DNA from: G965220825 sp965220825
GTDB taxonomy: Bacteria > Pseudomonadota > Alphaproteobacteria > UBA828
Direction of reading: 5' to 3'
Length of the DNA stretch: 64,000 nt
Assembly: GCA_965220825.1 (NCBI GenBank)
Contig: OZ244839.1
Coordinates: forward strand, 1,240,001-1,304,000
Position 1 is the stretch's first letter; the number at the start of each line of letters is the position of its first letter. Positions 8,962 through 19,126 of the stretch are shown piece by piece. The notes under the pieces were generated by a model that was not told the DNA's origin, did no database searches, and saw only the letters and a list, made by a program, of their open reading frames with translations. A program made the position numbers and the translations under genes.

Positions 8962-9396
8962 CTACGCGGCCTCGGCCTCGGCCTCTTCTTCCTCGTCGGT
9001 CTCGGGGCGGGGCCCCGAATCCTGGCCTTTGGCGTCCTCGTCCCGGTCCACCAGTTCGATGATGGCCATGGGGGCCGAATCGCCGTAGCGGAAGCCCGCC
9101 TTGAGCACACGCGTATAGCCGCCGGGGCGCTCCGCATAGCGCGGGCCGAGAACATCGAAGAGCTTGCGCACCACCGCGTCGTCGGTGAGATAGGCGAGGG
9201 CCTGGCGCCGGGCGTGGAGGTTGCCGCGCTTGCCGAGGGTGATCATCCGTTCGGCAACCCCGCGCAGCTCCTTCGCCTTGGGAAGGGTGGTCGAAATCTG
9301 CTCGTGCTTCAGCAGCGCGGTCGCGAGATTGCGAAACATCGCGCGCCGATGGCTCGATGTGCGGTTCAGCTTGCGTCCGCCGTCCCGGTGGCGCAT
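8962..9396 (-). CDS. rplQ: 50S ribosomal protein L17
   Basis: Large-subunit protein L17 (144 aa). The N-terminus MRHRDGGRKLNRTSSHR and the conserved ATALLKHEQISTTLPKAKELR segment are diagnostic. The C-terminal tail is a long acidic extension (about residues 125-144, rich in Glu and Ala), longer than the 127-aa E. coli protein and common in alphaproteobacteria. It lies 42 bp downstream of rpoA as the last gene of the rpsM-rpsK-rpoA-rplQ operon. Confidence 0.98.
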   Translation of the reverse strand: MRHRDGGRKLNRTSSHRRAMFRNLATALLKHEQISTTLPKAKELRGVAERMITLGKRGNLHARRQALAYLTDDAVVRKLFDVLGPRYAERPGGYTRVLKAGFRYGDSAPMAIIELVDRDEDAKGQDSGPRPETDEEEEAEAEAA

Positions 9397-9438
9397 GGCG
9401 TGTCTCCTCCTGGAAGCTCCGCTCGAGCCTCGGGCCGC

Positions 9439-10452
9439 TCAGTAGGGCTCGTCGAGCTTCCGGACCAGTTCCTCGACATTCTCGGGCGGCCAGTCGGGCA
9501 GTTCCATGCCGAGATAGAGGTCCATCTCGGCGAGCACTTCCTTGATCTCGTTGAGCGACTTGCGTCCGAAATTGGGGGTTCGCAGCATGTCGGCCTCGGA
9601 ATGCTGCACCAGGTCGCCGAGATAGATGATGTTGTCGTTCTTCAAGCAGTTGGCGGAACGGACCGAGAGTTCGAGTTCGTCCACCTTGCGCAGCAGGTTG
9701 GGGTTGAGGGCGGGTTCGACGGCCTCTTCCCGGCGCGGCAGCTCACGCGGTTCCTCGAACGTGACGAAGAGCTGCGCCTGGTCCTGCAGGATGCGGGCGG
9801 CGAGCCCCACCGCGGCTTCCGGCGTGACGGTGCCGTTGGTCTCCACTTGCATGGTCAGCTTGTCGTAATCCGTCCGCTGGCCGACCCGGGTGTTCTCTAT
9901 CTTGTAGGCGACCTTCTTGACCGGGCTGTAGAGCGCATCGACCGGAACCAGGCCGATCTGCGCGTCCTCGGGCCGGTTCTGGGGCGCAGCGACATAGCCG
10001 CGCCCGGCCTGAACGGTAAGCTCCATGTCGATTTCCGCCCCCTCCTCGAGGGTGCATATCGGCGCGGCCGTATCCATGATCTCGACGCCGTGACCGGTCT
10101 CGATCTGCGCCGCCGTGATCTCGCCCGGCCCTTTGGCGGCGAGCCGCATGCGCTTCGGCCCCTCGCCATGCATGCGCAAGGCAAGCTGCTTCACGTTGAG
10201 CACGATATCGGTCACGTCCTCGCGCACGCCCTGGAGAGAGGAGAACTCGTGGAGCACGCCGTTGATCTGTATGGACGTGACCGCCGCACCGCGCAGAGAA
10301 GACAGCAGAATGCGCCGCAGCGCATTGCCCAGGGTCATGCCGAAGCCGCGCTCAAGAGGCTCGGCGACGATCCGCGCGCGACAGGCGCCATCTCCCTCCG
10401 CAAGCACCTCGAGCTTGGCGGGCTTGATGAGTTCCTCCCAATTCTTCTGCAT
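9439..10452 (-). CDS. rpoA: DNA-directed RNA polymerase subunit alpha
   Basis: Alpha subunit of RNA polymerase (337 aa). It nucleates core assembly through its N-terminal domain (GFGMTLGNALRRILLSSLRG) and contacts UP elements and activators through the C-terminal domain (LELSVRSANCLKNDNIIYLG, then NFGRKSLNEIKEVL). The ATG at 10452 (MQKNWEELIKP) matches the usual N-terminus and has GAGG 11 bases upstream; a GTG at 10464 is in frame but leaves no room for a ribosome-binding site. A relatively long 174-bp gap separates it from rpsK. Confidence 0.98.
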   Translation of the reverse strand: MQKNWEELIKPAKLEVLAEGDGACRARIVAEPLERGFGMTLGNALRRILLSSLRGAAVTSIQINGVLHEFSSLQGVREDVTDIVLNVKQLALRMHGEGPKRMRLAAKGPGEITAAQIETGHGVEIMDTAAPICTLEEGAEIDMELTVQAGRGYVAAPQNRPEDAQIGLVPVDALYSPVKKVAYKIENTRVGQRTDYDKLTMQVETNGTVTPEAAVGLAARILQDQAQLFVTFEEPRELPRREEAVEPALNPNLLRKVDELELSVRSANCLKNDNIIYLGDLVQHSEADMLRTPNFGRKSLNEIKEVLAEMDLYLGMELPDWPPENVEELVRKLDEPY

Positions 10453-10638
10453 GGCGGTGGTCACCTCATATGACGTGCGGCGGCGCGGGCGCCCATCGAA
10501 GCGGTTGCGTCAAACGCTGTCTGCAAAGACATGACTGCTACCCAAAACGCCCCCACGGGCGGGCGACGGCTTGGTGTCTCTCATTTCGCGCGAAAGGCCC
10601 GGCGCAGCGCTCGAGCCCGACGCGCCGACGGCGCAGCG

Positions 10639-11025
10639 CTAGACGCGACGCCGCTTGGGCGGACGGCACCCATTGTGCGGTATGGGGGTGACGTCCCGTA
10701 TGGCAGTGATGACGAAGCCCGCGCTCTGAAGCGCGCGCAACGCCGATTCGCGCCCCGAACCGGGGCCCTTGACCTCGACCTCCAGGGAGCTGACGCCATG
10801 CTCGGCGGCCTTGCGCCCGGCTTCCTCCGCCGCCATCTGGGCCGCGTAGGGAGTCGACTTGCGCGAGCCGCGAAAACCCATGCTGCCGGCGGAGCACCAG
10901 GCGATCGCATTGCCCTGCACGTCGGTGATCGTGATCATGGTGTTGTTGAAGGTTGCGCTGACATGCGCGATACCGGACGAAATGTTCTTGCGCTCGCGGC
11001 GGCGCGTCCGCGTCGGCCTCGCCAT
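10639..11025 (-). CDS. rpsK: 30S ribosomal protein S11
   Basis: Small-subunit platform protein S11 (128 aa) that contacts mRNA near the E site. Conserved blocks IAHVSATFNNTMITITDVQG, GFRGSRKSTPYAAQMAA and the C-terminal HNGCRPPKRRRV are present. The start is the ATG at 11025, 11 bp after the rpsM stop. Confidence 0.98.
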   Translation of the reverse strand: MARPTRTRRRERKNISSGIAHVSATFNNTMITITDVQGNAIAWCSAGSMGFRGSRKSTPYAAQMAAEEAGRKAAEHGVSSLEVEVKGPGSGRESALRALQSAGFVITAIRDVTPIPHNGCRPPKRRRV

Positions 11026-11036
11026 TGCAGCGGTCC

Positions 11037-11405
11037 CTACTTCTTTTTGCCGGCGATGGGGCGGGCGGGGCCTTTGCGCGTGCGCGCGTTGGTATGTGTG
11101 CGCTGGCCACGCACCGGCAGGCCGCGGCGGTGCCGCAACCCCCGATAGGTGCCGAGGTCCATCAGCCGCTTGATGTTCATGGCGACTTCTCGACGCAGGT
11201 CGCCCTCGACCAGATAGTCCCGGTCGATGACTTCCCGGATTCGGATGACCTCCGCGTCGCTCAACTGGTTGACGCGCTTCGCCGCCGGCAGGCCGACGGT
11301 CTCACGGATCTGACGCGCCTTGGTACGCCCGATCCCGTGAATCTGAGTGAGCGCGATTTCCACCCGCTTGTCCGTCGGGATATTGACGCCGGCGATACGG
11401 GCCAA
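11037..11405 (-). CDS. rpsM: 30S ribosomal protein S13 (TTG start)
   Basis: Small-subunit head protein S13 (122 aa) that forms inter-subunit bridges. It carries RIAGVNIPTDKRVEIALTQIHGIG at the N-terminus and the basic tail RGLPVRGQRTHTNARTRKGP. The reading frame continues upstream to 11456, but the family start aligns with TTG 11405, which has AAGGAG seven bases before it. A rare start codon behind a strong ribosome-binding site suggests set or regulated translation. It is the first gene of the alpha operon, with a promoter and leader hairpin immediately upstream. Confidence 0.96.
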   Translation of the reverse strand: MARIAGVNIPTDKRVEIALTQIHGIGRTKARQIRETVGLPAAKRVNQLSDAEVIRIREVIDRDYLVEGDLRREVAMNIKRLMDLGTYRGLRHRRGLPVRGQRTHTNARTRKGPARPIAGKKK

Positions 11406-11434
11406 AGCGGTTCTCCTTCCCCGCAAGACAGAAG

Positions 11435-11463
11435 CCGCACCGCAGGGCGTGCCCACGGTGCGG
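11435..11463 (-). promoter_or_regulatory. Leader hairpin upstream of rpsM
   Basis: In the transcript, CCGCACCG and CGGTGCGG form a perfect 8-bp stem that encloses a smaller GGG-CACG-CCC stem. The hairpin lies 30-58 nt before the TTG start of rpsM, inside the leader predicted from the promoter at 11480-11508. There is no uridine run after it, so a simple intrinsic terminator for dapB is unlikely. A ribosomal-protein autoregulatory site is one possibility; this is inferred from position and structure only. Confidence 0.5.
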
Positions 11464-11479
11464 TTCGAAAATCGCCCGG

Positions 11480-11508
11480 ACCCTAGCGGCGGGCCGGGGG
11501 CAAGTCAA
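11480..11508 (-). promoter_or_regulatory. Sigma70-type promoter of the rpsM-rplQ operon
   Basis: On the minus strand TTGACT and TAGGGT are separated by 17 bp, a good match to the housekeeping consensus. The -35 overlaps the dapB stop codon. The predicted start near 11474 gives a leader of roughly 68 nt that carries a hairpin and a strong ribosome-binding site. Read from the sequence only; no transcript data. Confidence 0.55.
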
Positions 11509-12332
11509 CCGTCTTTCGCCCCGACGCTCCGTTGCGGGAAGCCGAGCACGTCCGCCATGGCGTAGAGGCCGGGCGAGCGGTCCTTCGTCCAGCGCGCAGC
11601 CCTAAGCGCGCCGCGCGCGTAGGTCTCCCGGCTTGCGGCGCGGTGAACGAGCTCGAGCCGCTCGCCGTCGGCGGCGAACACCACATGGTGGTCGCCCACA
11701 ACGTCCCCGCCCCTGAGTGCGGCGAAGCCGATCTCGCCGCGGGGCCGGGCGCCGGTCCTGCCCCGGCGGCCCATGGCGGCGACGGATTCAAGCGCCGCGC
11801 CGCGCCCCCGGGAGGCCGCGCGGCCGAGCTCCAGTGCGGTGCCCGACGGCGCATCGACCTTATGCCGGTGATGCATCTCGACAATCTCGATATCGTAATC
11901 CTCGTCGAGCAGGGCGGCGACCTCCTCCGTAAGCCGCATCAGAAGGTTGACGCAGAGGCTCATGTTCGACGCCTGGACGACGGGCACCCGCGCCGCCGCC
12001 TTCTCGAGCGCCGCGCGCTCGGCCTCGCCGAATCCCGTGGTGCCGATCACCAGCGGGCTGCCGTGCGATGCGGCGAGCGCGGCGTGGCGCGCCGTCGCGA
12101 CCGGCAGGGTGAAGTCGAGGACCGCGTCCGTATCCCGGAAGAGCGATTCGGCGTCGTCGCTCACGGGAACGCCAAGCGCCCCTATTCCGGCAAGCGCGCC
12201 GCAATCCTGCCCCAGTGCGTCGTGGCCCGGCGCCTCGCTCGCGACCGCGACGGAGCAATCGCCGCTGGCCGCCACATGGCGAACCAGCGCCTGCCCCATG
12301 CGCCCCGCCGCTCCGGCGATCCCGATCCTCAT
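11505..12332 (-). CDS. dapB: 4-hydroxy-tetrahydrodipicolinate reductase
   Basis: NAD(P)H-dependent reductase of the diaminopimelate/lysine pathway (275 aa). The Rossmann motif GIAGAAGRMGQAL is at residues 4-16. The substrate-binding signature EIVEMHHRHKVDAPSGTAL contains the catalytic histidine and lysine, and GTTGF is also present. The ATG at 12332 has GGAG eight bases upstream and gives the usual family length. It lies between dnaJ (304 bp upstream) and rpsM (99 bp downstream) on the same strand. Confidence 0.96.
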   Translation of the reverse strand: MRIGIAGAAGRMGQALVRHVAASGDCSVAVASEAPGHDALGQDCGALAGIGALGVPVSDDAESLFRDTDAVLDFTLPVATARHAALAASHGSPLVIGTTGFGEAERAALEKAAARVPVVQASNMSLCVNLLMRLTEEVAALLDEDYDIEIVEMHHRHKVDAPSGTALELGRAASRGRGAALESVAAMGRRGRTGARPRGEIGFAALRGGDVVGDHHVVFAADGERLELVHRAASRETYARGALRAARWTKDRSPGLYAMADVLGFPQRSVGAKDG

Positions 12333-12636
12333 CGCATGCTCCGCCGCTCCCGAGATGCCGGCATGGTGACCACGTCCAAAGCGGGACGCAAGCGGGAGGC
12401 CGAGGGTTGTCGGTAACACGCGACATGTCCGGTCGATATACCAAGTGGTCCGTCCGGATTTGGAAGCCTCCAAGCCAAGGGGGGTCTGGAGGGGGGGGAG
12501 GGTCTTTACGACCGCCGTCCGGCCCGTCTCCGCGCGTGGCGGAGAAACAAGCGGGCCTGGAGACCCGCGCACCTAAAACGGAAGTACCTAAAACAAAAAA
12601 GACGGTGCTTCAGGAGGCCAGGGAGCGGCGGCCCGG
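12333..12636. other. dnaJ-dapB intergenic region (304 bp)
   Basis: No gene is supported here. The region holds one solitary copy of the intergenic inverted-repeat family (core at 12551-12568), preceded on the minus strand by two copies of the short flank GTTTTAGGT, and a purine-rich G run around 12490. A dapB promoter presumably lies close to 12340-12440, but no convincing hexamer pair is seen. Confidence 0.6.
12551..12573 (-). repeat. REP-like palindrome, solitary copy
   Basis: Minus-strand core GCGGGTCTCCAGGCCCGC forms a 7-bp hairpin with a TCCA loop, preceded by GGTGC. On its outer flank the motif GTTTTAGGT occurs twice, 15 bp apart. The inner tail (TTGTTTCTCCGCCACG) is a diverged form of the spacer of the 88-bp elements at 35.6 and 46.3 kb, so this looks like half of such an element. 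Confidence 0.75.
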
Positions 12637-13776
12637 TCAGTCCATCAGGTCTCCCCAGACCTCCTTCACCTTGGCGATGAAGCCTTCGGACTGAGGACTG
12701 ACGGAGCGGGAGGAGTCTTTTTCTTCGAGCTTTTTCAACAGCTCCTTCTGGCGCTTGTTGAGATTGACGGGCGTCTCCACCGCGACTTCCAGATACATGT
12801 CGCCGCGGCCGGTGCCGCGCAGCGCCGGCATGCCCTTGCCGCGGAGGCGGAACTGGTGGCCCGACTGGGTGCCGGCGGGGATCGAGAGCCGCGCGCGGCG
12901 CCCGTCGAGGGTCGGCGCCTCGACGGTCCCGCCGAGGGCCGCCACGGTCATGGGGATCGGCATCCGGCAGTGGATATGCATGGCATCACGCTGGAAAATC
13001 TCGTGGGGGCGCACCGAGATGAAGATGTAGAGGTCGCCCGGCGGGGTACCGCGTCCGCCACGCTCCCCCTCGCCCGCCAGCCTGATCCGGGTGCCGTCCT
13101 CGACGCCCGGCGGAATGTTGACCGAGAGGGACTTCTCTTTCTGGATCCGGCCGGTGCCGCGGCAATTGGGGCACGGGTCAGCGATGACCTGCCCCGCGCC
13201 CTGGCACGCGGAGCAGGTCCGCGCGATGGTGAAGAAGCCCTGCTGGGCATGAATCTTGCCGGCGCCGCCGCAGCGCTCGCATGTGGTGGGCCGTGTGCCC
13301 GCGCGTGCACCGGAGCCGCCGCAGGCCTCGCAGCCCGCCGTTCCCGGCACCCGAATGGTCGTCTGCCGGCCCTTGTAGGCATCTTCGAGGCTGATCTCCA
13401 TGTTGTAACGGAGATCCGCACCGCGCGCGGCGCCTCGAGGCCCGCCTCGTCGACCCCCGCCCATGAATTCGCCGAACAAATCGTCGAACACATCCGCGAA
13501 GCCCGAGCCGAAATCGAAGTTTCCGGCGCCGGGGCCCGCCTGCTGCCCGCCGTCGAACGCCGCGTGGCCGAAGCGGTCGTAAGCGGTGCGGCTCTCGGCG
13601 TTGGAGAGTACGCTGTAGGCTTCCGATATCTCCTTGAACCTGCGCTCGGCGTCCTTGTCCCCGGGGTTGTGGTCGGGGTGGTACTGCTTGGCGAGCTTCC
13701 GGTAGGCCTTCTTCAGGTCCTCCGCACTCGCATCGCGCGCAGCCCCGAGCGCTTCGTAATAGTCCGGCTTCGCCAT
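12637..13776 (-). CDS. dnaJ: Chaperone protein DnaJ
   Basis: Type I Hsp40 co-chaperone (379 aa) that delivers substrates to DnaK and stimulates its ATPase. The J domain has HPD at residues 33-35, followed by a Gly/Phe-rich segment (about 75-115) and a zinc-binding region with four CxxCxG repeats (CEACGGSG, CERCGGAG, CSACQGAG, CPNCRGTG), then the C-terminal substrate-binding domains. It lies 39 bp downstream of dnaK, presumably transcribed from the dnaK heat-shock promoter. Confidence 0.98.
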   Translation of the reverse strand: MAKPDYYEALGAARDASAEDLKKAYRKLAKQYHPDHNPGDKDAERRFKEISEAYSVLSNAESRTAYDRFGHAAFDGGQQAGPGAGNFDFGSGFADVFDDLFGEFMGGGRRGGPRGAARGADLRYNMEISLEDAYKGRQTTIRVPGTAGCEACGGSGARAGTRPTTCERCGGAGKIHAQQGFFTIARTCSACQGAGQVIADPCPNCRGTGRIQKEKSLSVNIPPGVEDGTRIRLAGEGERGGRGTPPGDLYIFISVRPHEIFQRDAMHIHCRMPIPMTVAALGGTVEAPTLDGRRARLSIPAGTQSGHQFRLRGKGMPALRGTGRGDMYLEVAVETPVNLNKRQKELLKKLEEKDSSRSVSPQSEGFIAKVKEVWGDLMD

Positions 13777-13815
13777 GGCTCTATCTCGCGCGGGACCGCC
13801 TCACGGGCCACCGCG

Positions 13816-15762
<1,947 letters not shown>

Positions 15763-15881
15763 CTTTCGCCCTTGCATTCGTCGAGCCGGAGCCTGCCCCG
15801 ATAGCCGGGACCTCCAGCGATGCGTTGTTCTCTACGCGCCCTGCCCGGAGAGCGGGGCGCGCGCGATTCTATACCGCGCGT

Positions 15882-15913
15882 CTACATATGGTTGCCGATG
15901 CGCGCTCCGCAAG
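15882..15913 (-). promoter_or_regulatory. Sigma32 (heat-shock) type promoter of dnaK-dnaJ
   Basis: Minus-strand CTTG and CCATATGTAG separated by 18 bp match the alphaproteobacterial RpoH consensus (CTTG, 17-18 bp, CYTATNTNNG, commonly CCATNT). It lies in the 195-bp grpE-dnaK gap. The rpoH gene itself is at 51.7 kb. The sequence match is seen; control by RpoH is inferred. Confidence 0.6.
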
Positions 15914-15957
15914 TATTTGCCACCGGTCCCGCGGCCCGCGTCGGTCACGCGGGTTCT

Positions 15958-16668
15958 TCATGCGGCACCGCCGTCTTTTTCCTCCGCTTCGTCGGCCGCG
16001 CCGTCTTCGCGGGCGTCGGCCGGTGCGTCTTCCACGCTCCCTGCCCCGGTTCCGTTCTCGGCGGCCGCCGCCGCGCCGCCCTTGGCGACACCCACCATCG
16101 CCGCGCGCAGCAGGCGCTCGCCGATGCGATAGCCGACCTGGACCACCTGGGTGACGGTGCCGTCCGGCTGGTCCGTCTCGGGAGACTCGAACAGCGCCTG
16201 ATGCAGATTATAGTCGAAAGTCTCACCCAGCGGATCAATCTTGGTGATGCCGTGGCGCGCGAGCACCGTCTCCAGCTCCCGCGCCGTCATCTCGACACCG
16301 TCCGCTATGGCCTTGACCGCCTCGTCCCGTTCCCGCACGTCCGCCGGGATGCTCTCGAGCGCGCGGCCCAGATTGTCGGCGACACCGAGCAGGTCCTGCG
16401 CGAAGTTCGAAATGGCGTATGTGCGCGCGTCCTCCACATCCTTGCGAGCGCGGCGGCGGACGTTCTCCGTCTCCGCGAGCGCGCGCAGAAGCTGGTCCTT
16501 GAGCGCGGATTCCGAATCCTCCCCGTCGGGCTCATCCTCACGGAATCGGTCGTCCGGCTCCGCGTCCGGCTGCGGCGCTTCATCGCCATCTTCCGGCATC
16601 GCATTGGACGCGTCGGGCTCGACCTCGGCCTCGGTCTCGCCTTCCGCTCGTTTGGTTTCGTCCTGCAT
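15958..16668 (-). CDS. grpE: Nucleotide exchange factor GrpE
   Basis: Exchanges ADP for ATP on DnaK. The 236-aa protein has an acidic disordered N-terminus (residues 1-55), the long coiled coil with RALAETENVRRRARKDVEDA, and the C-terminal beta domain with DPLGETFDYNLHQALFE and GYRIGERLLRAAMVGVAKG. An additional acidic Ala/Glu tail follows the beta domain. The ATG at 16668 is preceded by AAGGAGAG. It lies 50 bp downstream of hrcA, forming an hrcA-grpE unit. Confidence 0.97.
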   Translation of the reverse strand: MQDETKRAEGETEAEVEPDASNAMPEDGDEAPQPDAEPDDRFREDEPDGEDSESALKDQLLRALAETENVRRRARKDVEDARTYAISNFAQDLLGVADNLGRALESIPADVRERDEAVKAIADGVEMTARELETVLARHGITKIDPLGETFDYNLHQALFESPETDQPDGTVTQVVQVGYRIGERLLRAAMVGVAKGGAAAAAENGTGAGSVEDAPADAREDGAADEAEEKDGGAA

Positions 16669-16718
16669 GCTCTCCTTACGTCCCGCTATCGGCAATATGG
16701 GGCGCGACGCGGCCCCCG

Positions 16719-17756
16719 TCAGCCTAGAACACGGCCGATGACCTCCGCCGTGTGATTCACCATGGGAATGATCCGGCCGTAATTCAGCCGGGTGGGGCCG
16801 ATCACACCGATCGCCCCGATGAAGCGCGATTCGGAATCGCGATAGGGTGCGACCACCATGGAGCACCCGGTGGTGGAGAATAGCGTACTCTCCGCGCCGA
16901 TAAAGATCTGCACGCCGTCCGCCCCTTCCGTGCTTTCCAGCAGCCGAACGAAGTCGCTGCGCTCGTCGAGAGCGTCGAAGAGATGGCGGATGCGCTCGAG
17001 GTCCGCGAGCGCGGTGATGTCGTCTATCAGGTTGCTGCGGCCGCGCACGATCAGGTTTTCGCGGTTCCGCGTGCTGTTGGCCCACTCGGCGATGCCGGCT
17101 TCGACCACCCGCGCCGTCAGGCTGTCGAGCTGCGCCTGATGCGCCTCGATCTCCGCACGTATCTCACCGCGCAGATCCAAGAGGGTCCGGCCCCCGATAC
17201 GGGCGTTCAAATAGTTGGTGGCGCGCGTCAGATGGGATTGCGTCATCCCCGGCGGGACCTCGATCACCCGGTTCTCCACCAGCCCGCTCTCCGTCACCAT
17301 CACGGCCAGCGCCCGCTGGTCGCCAAGGCTCACGAACTCCACCTGCCGGCACGGCATGTCGGCCTTGGGGGCAAGCACGAGGCCCGCGCACCCCGAGAGG
17401 CCGGAGAGCGCTTCCGTCGCCTCGGTCAGAAGTTCGTCGACCGTGCGTCCCGCGGCGCGGCACTTGCCTTCGATACTCGCGCGCTCTTCATCGGTGAGGC
17501 AGCCGAGCTCGAGCAGCCCGTCGATATAGATTCGCAAGCCGAGCTGGGTCGGCAGGCGCCCGGCGGAGACATGGGGCGAATAGAGCAGCCCCGCCTCTTC
17601 CAGATCCGCCATGACGTTGCGCACGGTAGCGGACGAAACGGGAGTCATCAGCCGCCGCGAGATCGTGCGGGAGCCGACGGGCTGGCCCGTTTCCATGAAC
17701 TCCTCGACCAGACGGCGGAGAACCTCCTGCGAGCGATCGGTCAGTTCGCGCAGCAA
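16719..17756 (-). CDS. hrcA: Heat-inducible transcription repressor HrcA
   Basis: Repressor that binds CIRCE operators of chaperonin genes and is itself helped to fold by GroEL. The 345-aa chain has the winged helix with GQPVGSRTISRRL and VSSATVRNVMADLEEAGLL (about residues 25-58), and the C-terminal GAIGVIGPTRLNYGRIIPMV motif. The start is TTG 17756 with GAGG six bases upstream; the promoter at 17787-17815 places the transcript start about 24 nt before it. No CIRCE inverted repeat is visible upstream, so its targets, probably groESL, are elsewhere. Confidence 0.96.
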   Translation of the reverse strand: MLRELTDRSQEVLRRLVEEFMETGQPVGSRTISRRLMTPVSSATVRNVMADLEEAGLLYSPHVSAGRLPTQLGLRIYIDGLLELGCLTDEERASIEGKCRAAGRTVDELLTEATEALSGLSGCAGLVLAPKADMPCRQVEFVSLGDQRALAVMVTESGLVENRVIEVPPGMTQSHLTRATNYLNARIGGRTLLDLRGEIRAEIEAHQAQLDSLTARVVEAGIAEWANSTRNRENLIVRGRSNLIDDITALADLERIRHLFDALDERSDFVRLLESTEGADGVQIFIGAESTLFSTTGCSMVVAPYRDSESRFIGAIGVIGPTRLNYGRIIPMVNHTAEVIGRVLG

Positions 17757-17786
17757 TTCGAGCCTCGTCTGCCCCCGAGCGCGTGG

Positions 17787-17815
17787 AATCTAGTAATCGC
17801 CCCTTACACCGTCAA
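17787..17815 (-). promoter_or_regulatory. Sigma70-type promoter of hrcA-grpE
   Basis: Minus-strand TTGACG and TAGATT with 17-bp spacing. The predicted start lies about 24 nt before the TTG of hrcA and leaves room for its GAGG ribosome-binding site, which supports the TTG assignment. Confidence 0.6.
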
Positions 17816-17956
17816 CGCCGTACGCAGAGAGTTACGCCGCGCCAAGCCGGCCCCTGGCGTGAAAGAGGTGATTGGCGTAGAAGGTGTGCGGGCCATGGGT
17901 CGTGCGCGAATCTCCCTTCTCTTCCCTTCGACGGCGCCGAGCGGCGGTGTGACGAC

Positions 17957-19126
17957 GTGACCCGCCCGATCCTCATTACGGAAAGTGCGACGCTCGCCGC
18001 GCGCTGCCGCGACTGGGCGGACGCAGGCTTCCTTGCCGTGGACACGGAGTTCATGCGCGAGGATACGTATCGGGCAAAGCTCTGCCTCGTGCAGGTCGCC
18101 GTGCCGCAAGGCGAGGCGGCGGCGGTGGACACGCTTGCGAAGGGGCTGGACCTCGCCCCGTTCTACGACCTGCTGGCCCGGGCACCCATACTCAAGGTAT
18201 TTCATGCGGCGCGACAGGATGTGGAGGCGCTTCTGCCGCTCGCTGGCGGTGTGCCCAAGCCGCTCTTCGACACGCAGATCGCCGCGATGGTCTGCGGCTT
18301 CGGCGATTCGGCGAGCTACGAGACGCTGGCGGCCAAACTCGCCGGCGCGCGTATCGACAAGACCATGCGCTTCACCGATTGGTCGAGGCGGCCCCTGGGG
18401 GAGCGGCAGCTCCGCTATGCGCTCTCCGACGTCACGCATCTCAGAACCGTTTACGAGAAGCTCGAGGCAGAGCTCGCCCGCAGCGGCCGCCGCGCCTGGC
18501 TCGACGAGGAGCACGACGTGCTCACGGACCCGGCGACATACCGCATCGACCCCCGCGAGATGTGGCGGCGCATCAAGGTGCGGAGCGGCAGCCCGCGCTT
18601 CCTGGCCGTGCTCCGGGAACTTGCGGCATGGCGCGAGACGGAGGCGGACCGCCGCAACCTGCCCCGCGGCTGGGTACTGAGCGACAAGGGGCTGACCGAA
18701 GCCGCGGCGGAACGCCCGACCACGCGCGAGCAGCTCGCGGGACTCCGCTCCGTGAACCGCAAGCTCGCCCAAGGCGCCCTGGGCAAGGGTATGCTCGAAG
18801 CGATCGCGCGCGGCCTCGCCGTCCCCGACGACGCCTGTCCGGCGCCGGCGCGCCGGCGCGAGCGGCCCACGGGGGACGCCCCCGCAACCGAACTTCTCAA
18901 GATCCTGCTCAAGCAATGCAGCGAGGAGACCGGCGTCGCCCAACGGCTCATCGCGAGCACGGGCGACCTGGAGCGGATCGCAAGCGGCGATAGGGCGGAT
19001 ATTCCGGCGCTCGAAGGCTGGCGCCGCGACCTCTTCGGCGCCCAGGCTCTCGATCTCGCGGCCGGGCGCCTCGCCCTCACGGTCGAACGCGGCCGGGTCG
19101 TCGTCCTGCCGCGCGCCGGCGCCTAA
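17957..19126 (+). CDS. rnd: Ribonuclease D
   Basis: 3'-5' exoribonuclease of the DEDD family that trims tRNA precursors. The 389-aa protein shows the exonuclease motifs FLAVDTEFMRE (Exo I, about residue 26), VFHAARQDVEALL (Exo II) and RYALSDVTHL (Exo III), followed by HRDC-type helical domains. The start is GTG 17957; the frame is open to 17783, but the upstream part lacks family resemblance and overlaps the hrcA promoter. Divergent from hrcA. Confidence 0.94.
   Translation: MTRPILITESATLAARCRDWADAGFLAVDTEFMREDTYRAKLCLVQVAVPQGEAAAVDTLAKGLDLAPFYDLLARAPILKVFHAARQDVEALLPLAGGVPKPLFDTQIAAMVCGFGDSASYETLAAKLAGARIDKTMRFTDWSRRPLGERQLRYALSDVTHLRTVYEKLEAELARSGRRAWLDEEHDVLTDPATYRIDPREMWRRIKVRSGSPRFLAVLRELAAWRETEADRRNLPRGWVLSDKGLTEAAAERPTTREQLAGLRSVNRKLAQGALGKGMLEAIARGLAVPDDACPAPARRRERPTGDAPATELLKILLKQCSEETGVAQRLIASTGDLERIASGDRADIPALEGWRRDLFGAQALDLAAGRLALTVERGRVVVLPRAGA

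Noticed and set aside
17757..17956. CIRCE operator upstream of hrcA
   Set aside because: The TTAGCACTC-N9-GAGTGCTAA pattern is absent; only a sigma70-like promoter is seen.
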